This document shows positions 1-5,582 of a stretch of 8,658 nt of DNA, piece after piece. The notes below the pieces were generated by a model that worked only from the letters and a program-made list of their open reading frames with translations, had not been told where the DNA came from and made no database searches. Source of the stretch: Bacillota bacterium (GTDB lineage: Bacteria > Bacillota > Dethiobacteria > Dethiobacterales > Dethiobacteraceae); assembly GCA_012841735.1 (NCBI GenBank), contig DUUE01000258.1:1-8658 (forward strand). Reading direction: 5' to 3'. The position numbers and the translations under genes were made by a program. Positions within the stretch are counted from its first letter, which is position 1, and every line of letters begins with the position of its first letter.

Positions 1-1
1 G

Positions 2-622
2 CATGTCCTGGTTGTCGGGGGCGGTTGCCTGGCCAAGCTGGGCATGAAGCTGAGCGGGCACCTGAAAAACGATATGCCGGTGATGGAAGATGTATTGGCG
101 GCGTTCACGGTGGTAGTGGCCGGGGACGACGGGCACAGCCCGCAAATCAGGCTCGATGTTGTCGGCAAACACAGTGTCGGTGCCGGTTCATCCCAGCAGG
201 CCATTTATGAAGCCCTTGTCAGCAGGCCGCTGGCAAAGCTGGGGAAAAAAATCCCCGAGATTGACAGGTATGCCACGGAAATGCATAACCCGGAAATCAC
301 GGAACCGGCGGGCAGCGGCAATGTTCCCCGAAATAATTACCGGATGATTGCCGGGCTGGCAGTAATGCAGGGCCAGATGCAGCGGAGCGACTTGGACGGA
401 TTTGAAAAAAGTCATGGCATGCCGGGCTTTTCACCGACGCAAGGGCATGTGCCTTCGGCCATACCTTATCTGGGACATGCCTGTCAGGCAATTCAGGATG
501 GGGAAATTGAGAGCGCTATGTTTATCGGCAAGGGCAGTCTTTTTTTGGGCAAGATGACCAACTTGTCGGACGGCATGTCTTTTATCATTGAAAGGAACAA
601 AAACAAAGCGGAGGTAAAGTAA
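2..622 (+). CDS. grdC: Glycine/sarcosine/betaine reductase component C, beta subunit (3' part)
   Basis: The gene enters from the left edge in frame from base 2; 206 C-terminal residues are visible. Family members are about 510 residues, so roughly 300 are missing. GrdC forms protein C with GrdD. Protein C takes the carboxymethyl group held on the selenocysteine of GrdA and releases it as acetyl phosphate, a substrate-level energy step in the cytoplasm. The visible part begins with a glycine-rich strand followed by AKLGMKLSGH, then has HNPEIT (near 283-300), GNVPRNNYRMI, MPGFSPTQGHVPS (near 418-460) and GKGSLFLGKMTNL close to the end. All match the thiolase/ketosynthase-like C-terminal half of GrdC as I remember it. 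The stop shares one base with the trxA start (TAATG), implying translational coupling. The family is clear; which Grd system it serves (glycine, sarcosine, betaine) is not, because protein C is shared. Confidence 0.93.
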   Translation, partial: HVLVVGGGCLAKLGMKLSGHLKNDMPVMEDVLAAFTVVVAGDDGHSPQIRLDVVGKHSVGAGSSQQAIYEALVSRPLAKLGKKIPEIDRYATEMHNPEITEPAGSGNVPRNNYRMIAGLAVMQGQMQRSDLDGFEKSHGMPGFSPTQGHVPSAIPYLGHACQAIQDGEIESAMFIGKGSLFLGKMTNLSDGMSFIIERNKNKAEVK

Positions 623-942
623 TGGCTCTGGAAGTAAACAAAGACAATTATGAGAGTGAAGTTTTGCAGGCCAATGGTCTGGTACTGGTAGACGTCTGGG
701 GCCCCAGGTGTATACCGTGTATGTCATTGATGCCCTTCGTTGACACGCTTCAGGATAAATACCCCAACTTAAAGGTTGTGAAGCTGGACAGCAGTCAAAA
801 CCGCCGCCTCTGTATAAATCACAGGATTATTGCTCTGCCTACGTTTATACTGTATCAGGACGGACAGGAAATTGAACGTCTGAGTGGTGATGGTGTAAGT
901 CCCGAAAGCATAACTGCAATGATTGAAAAAGCATATGCATAA
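622..942 (+). CDS. trxA: Thioredoxin of the glycine reductase system
   Basis: A 106-residue protein with a thioredoxin fold. In Grd systems thioredoxin supplies electrons to re-reduce the selenoprotein A centre after acetyl phosphate formation, and is itself reduced by thioredoxin reductase (not in this window). The active site is Cys30-Ile-Pro-Cys33 in the context VWGPRCIPC, so the usual WCGPC is replaced by a W-G-P-x-C-x-x-C arrangement that I associate with Grd-linked thioredoxins. The cis-proline loop is ALPTF (Pro73), and the end is a typical amphipathic helix. There is an additional Cys64. A GGAGGT ribosome site lies about 7 bases upstream, inside the end of grdC, and the ATG overlaps the grdC stop. 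It lies 16 bases before grdA, so the three genes are almost certainly one transcript. Redox partners are inferred from family knowledge and neighbours. Confidence 0.93.
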   Translation: MALEVNKDNYESEVLQANGLVLVDVWGPRCIPCMSLMPFVDTLQDKYPNLKVVKLDSSQNRRLCINHRIIALPTFILYQDGQEIERLSGDGVSPESITAMIEKAYA

Positions 943-946
943 GAAT

Positions 947-954
947 GGAGGTGA
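947..954 (+). promoter_or_regulatory. Strong ribosome binding site that fixes the grdA start
   Basis: GGAGGTGA is an 8-base match to the 16S anti-Shine-Dalgarno complement. It is followed by a 4-base spacer and ATG at 959. It shows that translation starts upstream of the in-frame TGA at 1082, not at the ATG at 1100, which has no comparable site. Confidence 0.85.
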
Positions 955-958
955 GTAA

Positions 959-1420
959 ATGCTTCAGGGAAAAAAGGTACTATGTATCGGTGAAAGAGAC
1001 GGAGTACCCGGGACGGCAATAGCAGAATGTGTCAAAACCGCGGGCGGAGAACCTGTCTTGCAGTTGACTCAATGTTTTGTCTGAACTGCAGCCGGGGCCA
1101 TGGACCTGGAAGATCAGGATGTCATCCTGAAAGCGGCCGAGGAACACGGCACAGAAAATCTTGTTGTCATTCTCGGCTCTCCGGATGCGGAAAGTGCGGA
1201 GATCTATGCGGAAACAGTAACGCAGGGCGATCCCACTTTCGTTGGTCCTTTGGCCGGAGTCTCGTTGGGGCTCCCCGTGTATCACATACTGGAGGATGAG
1301 GTTAAACAGCTCATCGATCAGCAAACTTATGAAAGTCATGTTGGCATGATGGAGATGGTTCTTGACAAAGAGGCAATTTGTCAGGCCATGAAAAACTTCC
1401 GGGAAACGCTGAAAGGATAA
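959..1420 (+). CDS. grdA: Glycine/sarcosine/betaine reductase selenoprotein A (TGA = selenocysteine)
   Basis: GrdA is the small selenoprotein shared by all Grd systems. Its selenol accepts the carboxymethyl group from component B, hands it to component C, and is re-reduced by thioredoxin. Read from ATG 959 the frame has a single internal TGA at 1082-1084, and gives 153 residues with Sec at position 42. The context is CFVU-TAAGAMDLE, the GrdA redox motif with Cys39 and Sec42. The N-terminal GERDGVPGTAIAEC and the later GSPDAESAEIYAETV, GDPTFVGPLAGV, LGLPVYHILE and VGMMEMVLD also match the family. Length agrees with known GrdA proteins (about 150-160). The start is supported by GGAGGTGA four bases upstream. 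Downstream comes a hairpin and then an ABC importer instead of the commoner grd genes. Reading TGA as a real stop would cut the catalytic motif in half, so recoding is by far the best reading. Confidence 0.96.
1114..1130 (+). promoter_or_regulatory. Candidate bacterial SECIS hairpin in grdA
   Basis: TCAGGAT and ATCCTGA form a perfect 7-bp stem closed by the loop GTC. The apical loop starts 36 bases after the TGA (1082-1084) and has G as its first base. As I remember the bSECIS description, the loop should lie about 16-37 bases after UGA with a G among its first two bases, so this sits at the far edge of the allowed range. The role would be to bind SelB carrying Sec-tRNA and direct insertion at UGA. 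Folding was done by eye; another stem nearer the UGA (1089-1108) is possible but weaker. Confidence 0.5.
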
Positions 1421-1448
1421 CAGAAGGGGATTTACCCTTTCTGTTATC
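1416..1448 (+). terminator. Strong 14-bp hairpin overlapping the grdA stop codon
   Basis: The left arm 1416-1429 and right arm 1435-1448 pair over 14 positions with one G-U, around the 5-base loop ATTTA. The left arm includes the TAA stop of grdA (1418-1420). The bases after the stem (TGACCCAAG) contain no T-run, so it is not a textbook intrinsic terminator. It may terminate inefficiently, protect the 3' end of the grd message, or mark a processing site that sets grd and transporter expression at different levels. Pairing is directly visible; the function is inferred. Confidence 0.6.
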
Positions 1449-1487
1449 TGACCCAAGAATACAGAATATTCAAATTAGCGCCAATTG

Positions 1488-1527
1488 CATAAAATTGTTG
1501 GAATTTAGTGATTATTGTAATTTTATG
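1488..1527. repeat. 9-bp inverted repeat upstream of the importer operon
   Basis: CATAAAATT (1488-1496) and AATTTTATG (1519-1527) are perfect inverted copies separated by 22 bases. They flank and overlap the promoter candidate at 1495-1523. This could be a pair of operator half-sites or an RNA hairpin in an AT-rich spacer. No known regulator motif was recognised, and chance is possible in such AT-rich DNA. Confidence 0.4.
1495..1523 (+). promoter_or_regulatory. Weak candidate promoter for the ABC importer operon
   Basis: TTGTTG (1495-1500) and TAATTT (1518-1523) are separated by 17 bases in the AT-rich spacer between grdA and the first permease gene. Both hexamers are imperfect matches to the sigma-A consensus. 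The position, after the grdA hairpin and about 45 bases before the ribosome site, is sensible. The rest of the 164-base spacer (1421-1584) holds only the grdA hairpin, the inverted repeat and the ribosome site; I see no RNA gene in it. Confidence 0.3.
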
Positions 1528-1584
1528 TGGCTATGTGCATGAGCTTATTTATATCAAGAAATTTCAGCGGGAGGGGGCTGCAGT

Positions 1585-2544
1585 TTGAAAGCATTTTTAA
1601 TACGAAGACTGATTTATGCTGTAGTGACACTGTTTTTGGTTACTGTCAGCGTTTTCTTCGTTATACGGCTGTTGCCGGGGGATCCTTTGGTGGTTTATAT
1701 GGCTCGCTCGGCAGAGATTGAAGCCATGTCGGAAGAAGCACTGCAACAGCTGCGGCGAGAATACGGCCTGGATAAGCCAATTCCAATTCAATATATAAAC
1801 TGGATTGCAAATGTGGTCCGCGGTGATTTTGGACGTTCCATTTTTTACAGGGAGAGTGTGGGGAAACTGATGCTGGAAAGGTATCCCAAAACCCTGCACC
1901 TGGGTTTGCTTTCCCTGGCATTAAATGTAATGGTCGGGTTGTCGGTCGGCCTTGTTGCTGCGATCAGGCGCAATAAATGGCCGGATAAAATATTTACTCC
2001 GCTTACTTATCTTGGTGTAACCATTCCTACTTTTTGGCTGGGAGTCCTTTTAATCTACATTTTCGGCCTGCGCCTTGGCTGGCTTCCCATTGCCGGGTAT
2101 ACCCCCCCGACAGAAGATTTTTGGCTAAGCATGAAACAGTCGATCATGCCGGTGATCTGCCTGTCTTTGTGGGGCATGGCATCCAACGCCAGGCAAATGC
2201 GTTCCAGCCTGCTTGAGGTGATTCAGCAGGATTATATACGGACTGCATGGTCCAAAGGATTAAGCGAACGTGAAGTAATTCTGAAACATGCCCTGAAGAA
2301 TAGCCTTCTGCCTGTCATTACACTTATGGGAATCAGCGTTAGCATGATTTTTGGCGGTTCAGTCATTGTTGAGACGATATTTGCCATACCAGGGATCGGC
2401 AGTCTTTTGGTCGGCAGCATTTTCGGCCAGGACTACATCGTGGTGCAGGCGATAACACTGATAATTGCCATAATTGTTCTTTCTGTTAATTTGCTTGTAG
2501 ATATTTCCTACGGTTTGCTTGATCCCAGAATCAGTTACGATTAG
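1585..2544 (+). CDS. dppB: ABC importer permease, DppB/OppB type
   Basis: A 319-residue inner-membrane protein, one of the two channel subunits of a dipeptide/oligopeptide/nickel-class importer. The first helix (about 9-30) ends in RLLPGDP, a hallmark of DppB/OppB proteins. Further hydrophobic segments lie near 105-126, 141-161, 187-203, 243-265 and 286-308, giving about six membrane spans. The cytoplasmic EAA-type loop that docks on the ATPase is at about 216-243 (DYIRTAWSKGLSE...LLPVI). The C-terminus ends in LLDPRISYD, as usual in this family. The start codon is TTG, chosen because GGGAGGGGG (1569-1577) stands 7 bases upstream and the protein begins as its relatives do (MKAFLIRRL). No ATG fits. 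It is the first gene of a five-gene importer cluster, 12 bases before the second permease gene. The symbol is by family; the substrate is not proven. Confidence 0.92.
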   Translation: MKAFLIRRLIYAVVTLFLVTVSVFFVIRLLPGDPLVVYMARSAEIEAMSEEALQQLRREYGLDKPIPIQYINWIANVVRGDFGRSIFYRESVGKLMLERYPKTLHLGLLSLALNVMVGLSVGLVAAIRRNKWPDKIFTPLTYLGVTIPTFWLGVLLIYIFGLRLGWLPIAGYTPPTEDFWLSMKQSIMPVICLSLWGMASNARQMRSSLLEVIQQDYIRTAWSKGLSEREVILKHALKNSLLPVITLMGISVSMIFGGSVIVETIFAIPGIGSLLVGSIFGQDYIVVQAITLIIAIIVLSVNLLVDISYGLLDPRISYD

Positions 2545-2556
2545 GACGGTGGTAAT

Positions 2557-3453
2557 ATGACTAGCAAGCAAGCAACAGACATTGCTTTTATGGAAGCCCC
2601 TCCCCAGGTCAGTGAGTGGCGCAGGCTGCGCAGAGTGTTTTTCGGCCGCTGGTCGGTGATTGCCGGAGCGTCCATTTTGGCATTGGTCTTGCTTGTGGCT
2701 ATACTGGCTCCGCTTTTGGCTCCCCACGATCCTTACCAGGTGGGGGCTACGGTACCGTTGTCCCCACCCAACCCAAAACATCCGCTGGGCAGTGACACTC
2801 TGGGGCGCGACACCTTGAGCCGGCTTATTTACGGCTCCAGAACGGCACTCATGGTTGGGTTTATCACTGTAGCCGTTGCTTCATTTGTCGGTGTGGTCAT
2901 GGGGGTGGTTGCCGGGTATTCGGGCGGAGTTCCTTACATGCTGACAATGCGGATAGTGGATACGTTAATGTGTTTTCCCATGCTGCTGCTTGCCCTGGTG
3001 ATTGCCGCTGTATTGGGCGGCGGTATTCATAATGTGATTATTGCCTTGAGTGTTGCCCTGATTCCCGGTTATGCCCGGGTCACCTGTGCCATGACTCTCA
3101 GTGTAAGGGAAAACGATTATGTGACCGCTTCACAATTAATGGGAGCATCTGACAGTCATATCGTCTTCCAACACATTCTGCCCAATATTTTGCAACCTAT
3201 TTTAGTATTGATGACAATGCAACTGGGATCCGTGATTCTGGCGGAAGCTTCCTTAAGTTTTTTGGGGATAGGCATAGAACCGCCCGGTGCAGCCTGGGGT
3301 GCAATGGTATACGACGGGTATCGCTATCTCGTACATAACCCTGTTTTGTCGTTTGCGCCGGGTCTGGCCATCATGCTGACAGTGTTTGCGTTTAATATGG
3401 TGGGTGATGGCCTGCGGGATGCGCTGGATCCTCGCCTGCGAGGCTTACTCTAA
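2557..3453 (+). CDS. dppC: ABC importer permease, DppC/OppC type
   Basis: A 298-residue inner-membrane protein that pairs with the DppB-like subunit to form the transport channel. It has a cytoplasmic N-terminus, a first helix at about 33-54 followed by LAPHDPY, then the DppC/OppC signature HPLGSDTLGRDTLSRLIYG (75-93). Further hydrophobic segments lie near 97-120, 138-155, 158-172, 213-236 and 262-281. The ATPase-contacting loop is at about 185-210, ENDYVTASQLMGASD followed by HILPN. The N-terminal extension (to about 20) is polar and unremarkable. The start ATG follows a GGTGG-like site after a 12-base gap from the previous stop. The stop is 17 bases before the first ATPase gene. Relatives transport di- and oligopeptides, but some carry nickel chelates, glutathione or sugars, so the cargo cannot be read from this gene. 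Confidence 0.93.
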   Translation: MTSKQATDIAFMEAPPQVSEWRRLRRVFFGRWSVIAGASILALVLLVAILAPLLAPHDPYQVGATVPLSPPNPKHPLGSDTLGRDTLSRLIYGSRTALMVGFITVAVASFVGVVMGVVAGYSGGVPYMLTMRIVDTLMCFPMLLLALVIAAVLGGGIHNVIIALSVALIPGYARVTCAMTLSVRENDYVTASQLMGASDSHIVFQHILPNILQPILVLMTMQLGSVILAEASLSFLGIGIEPPGAAWGAMVYDGYRYLVHNPVLSFAPGLAIMLTVFAFNMVGDGLRDALDPRLRGLL

Positions 3454-3470
3454 ACGAAAGGAGCGATAAA

Positions 3471-4460
3471 ATGTCAGCACTGTTGGAAGTAAATAATTTA
3501 GTCACGCACTTCAATACGGAAGCCGGCCTGGTAAAAGCGGTGGACGGCGTCTCCTTTCATCTTAAAGAGCAGGAGATTATCAGTATTGTCGGTGAAAGCG
3601 GTTGTGGCAAATCAGTCAGCTGTTTGTCGGTTATGCAGCTTATCCGGCCTCCGGGAAAAATTGTGGGTGGGCAGGTGTTATTTCAGGGCAAAGACTTGCT
3701 TCAGTACAGGGCAGATGACTCACAAATGCGGGCAGTGCGCGGTGCCGAAATAGCCATGATTTTTCAGGAGCCTATGACATCTTTAAACCCTACCCTCACC
3801 ATCGAACAGCAGCTTACGGAAATGCCGATGAAACATTTAAAATTAAGCCGCGATGAAGCTCGCAAGCGAGCAGTGGAACTGATGAAAATGGTAGGCATCT
3901 CGGATGCGGAAAGACGGATCAAAGCTTACCCTCACCAGTTCAGTGGCGGGATGCGTCAGCGAGTAATGATTGCCATGGCTTTGTCATGTAATCCGAAAAT
4001 TCTTATCGCCGACGAACCGACAACGGCATTGGATGTAACCACTCAAGCCCAGTTGTTGAAATTGATGAGAGATCTCGTACAGCATTTTCGCACGTCCCTC
4101 ATTATTATTACCCATAACCTGGGGCTTGTTGCCCGCTACGCACAGCGGATATATGTGATGTACGCCGGCAGGGTTATTGAAACGGGGACAACGAAAGACA
4201 TTTTTGCCAATCCGTGCCATCCGTATACACTGGGGCTGTTGCGCTGTGTGCCGAGACTGGACGAAGAAGAAGGGCGCACATTGGTTCCCATTGAAGGTTT
4301 GCCGCCCAACCTCATCAATATGCCGCCCGGTTGTGCATTTTTACCCCGTTGCCCTTACAAGCAGGAAATCTGCCAACAGCAGGTTTGGCCGTCCCTGGAA
4401 GAAGTGGGAGAAGGTCACTTTGTCAGTTGCTATGTAAAACCCCGGGAGAAAGTAAGGTGA
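3471..4460 (+). CDS. dppD: ABC importer ATPase, DppD/OppD type
   Basis: A 329-residue cytoplasmic ATPase that powers the importer as a heterodimer with the next gene product. Visible motifs in order: Walker A GESGCGKS (41-48), Q-loop IFQEPMTSLNP (97-106), signature FSGGMRQR (157-164), Walker B ILIADEPT (177-184), D-loop ALDV, and switch His215. The C-terminal oligopeptide-transporter extension contains HPYTLGLL and then four cysteines, Cys288, Cys294, Cys301 and Cys320. This spacing is typical of the DppD/OppD tail; an iron-sulfur cluster has been described at this site in a bacterial DppD. The start ATG has AAAGGAG seven bases upstream. All catalytic motifs are intact. The stop TGA lies inside the ribosome site of the next gene, so the two ATPases are probably translated in coupled fashion. 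Confidence 0.94.
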   Translation: MSALLEVNNLVTHFNTEAGLVKAVDGVSFHLKEQEIISIVGESGCGKSVSCLSVMQLIRPPGKIVGGQVLFQGKDLLQYRADDSQMRAVRGAEIAMIFQEPMTSLNPTLTIEQQLTEMPMKHLKLSRDEARKRAVELMKMVGISDAERRIKAYPHQFSGGMRQRVMIAMALSCNPKILIADEPTTALDVTTQAQLLKLMRDLVQHFRTSLIIITHNLGLVARYAQRIYVMYAGRVIETGTTKDIFANPCHPYTLGLLRCVPRLDEEEGRTLVPIEGLPPNLINMPPGCAFLPRCPYKQEICQQQVWPSLEEVGEGHFVSCYVKPREKVR

Positions 4461-4464
4461 TTTG

Positions 4465-5457
4465 ATGGCAGAAAAAAAAATGTTATTAGAGGTGAAAGAT
4501 CTTAAGCTTTATTTTCCAGTAACCAAAGGCATCCTGCGAAAAAAAATCGCTGATGTAAAGGCGGTGGACGGCGTATCTTTTGACCTGCTGGAAGGTGAAA
4601 CTCTTGGGCTGGTCGGTGAGAGCGGCTGCGGCAAAACTACCATCGGCCGCTGCATTTTGCGTCAGTATAAACCGACTGGCGGACGGATTGTTTTTAAAGG
4701 TGAAGATATTACTGACTACAGTCGCGGTGAACTGAACAGAATCCGCAGGAAAATGGCTCTGATCTTCCAGGATCCCTACAGCTCGCTGAATCCGCGCAAA
4801 AGTGCCGGAGCGGCCGTGGAGGAGCCTCTGCGGATCCATAAAATGTACAGTAACGATGCAGAATATAAAAAACGCGTCGAACAGCTTTTCCAAATGGTCG
4901 GGCTTAATCCTGACATGATGGGGCGGTATCCTCATGAATTCAGCGGCGGGCAGCGCCAGCGAATTGTGGTGGCCAGGGCTCTTGCCTGTAATCCAGATCT
5001 GATCGTTTGCGACGAACCTATTTCCGCCCTGGATGTCAGCATACAGGCACAGATTATTAACTTGCTAAAAGAGCTGCAGCAGAAAATCGAAGGCTTGAGT
5101 TATCTTTTCATTGCCCATGACCTGTCCGTTGTACGTCATGTCAGTGACCGGGTGGCGGTAATGTATCTGGGACGTATTGTGGAAATTACCAAAGCCCGCT
5201 CCTTATACCAGAACCCATTGCATCCATATACACGTTCACTTCTTTCTGCCGTACCGATACCTGATCCTTTCGTAGAAGAAAAACGCGAGGAAATAATCCT
5301 GGAGGGAGAGGTGCCCAGTCCGCTCAACCCGCCTGCCGGTTGTTCCTTTCATCCACGTTGTTATATGGCTACTCTCGAATGTAAACAGGGCGTTCCTCCT
5401 CTGCGTGATGTTGGTGAAGATCACAAAGTAGCCTGTTTTCATGCTACTGACGGCTGA
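4465..5457 (+). CDS. dppF: ABC importer ATPase, DppF/OppF type
   Basis: A 330-residue cytoplasmic ATPase, partner of the DppD-like subunit. Motifs in order: YFPVTKG (16-22), common in OppF proteins; Walker A GESGCGKT (51-58); Q-loop IFQDPYSSLNPR (100-111), diagnostic for DppF/OppF; signature FSGGQRQR (159-166); Walker B LIVCDEPI (179-186); switch His218; and HPYTRSLLSAVP in the C-terminal extension. Four tail cysteines, Cys293, Cys299, Cys306 and Cys324, repeat the pattern seen in the preceding ATPase. I start at ATG 4465 because AAGGTGAT (4454-4461) sits three bases before it. A TTG at 4462 would add one residue but is too close to the ribosome site. An ATG at 4480 is also possible but lacks its own site. 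The gap to the previous stop is only 4 bases. Confidence 0.94.
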   Translation: MAEKKMLLEVKDLKLYFPVTKGILRKKIADVKAVDGVSFDLLEGETLGLVGESGCGKTTIGRCILRQYKPTGGRIVFKGEDITDYSRGELNRIRRKMALIFQDPYSSLNPRKSAGAAVEEPLRIHKMYSNDAEYKKRVEQLFQMVGLNPDMMGRYPHEFSGGQRQRIVVARALACNPDLIVCDEPISALDVSIQAQIINLLKELQQKIEGLSYLFIAHDLSVVRHVSDRVAVMYLGRIVEITKARSLYQNPLHPYTRSLLSAVPIPDPFVEEKREEIILEGEVPSPLNPPAGCSFHPRCYMATLECKQGVPPLRDVGEDHKVACFHATDG

Positions 5458-5534
5458 CGGTTCAGGGATTGTTATGCTTGCAATAAAAACATTTACAGGG
5501 GTTGATGTGCCATGCGTTAGTGCAATAACTTATA

Positions 5535-5553
5535 AAGGCAGTAAGGCAGTAAG
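5535..5553. repeat. Short tandem repeat, AAGGCAGT unit
   Basis: AAGGCAGT occurs twice in tandem (5535-5542 and 5543-5550), followed by AAG, in the 125-base gap between the second ATPase gene and the binding-protein gene. It is 30-48 bases before the chosen start, too far to act as its ribosome site. No convincing promoter or terminator is visible in this gap. The repeat may be replication slippage with no function. Confidence 0.35.
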
Positions 5554-5582
5554 AAAAATAAAATATGGGGGGATATGGACCA

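Noticed and set aside
1089..1108. Alternative SECIS stem CAGCC with GG..CTG nearer the UGA
   Set aside because: Only a short, bulged stem, and its loop would begin about 9 bases after UGA, closer than usual for bacterial SECIS elements.
1100..1420. Stand-alone 106-residue ORF beginning at ATG 1100
   Set aside because: It is the C-terminal part of GrdA after the selenocysteine codon. The true start at 959 has a strong ribosome site and the conserved N-terminus.
980..1456. 158-residue minus-strand ORF opposite grdA
   Set aside because: It is antisense to a well-conserved gene, and its translation shows no recognisable domain.
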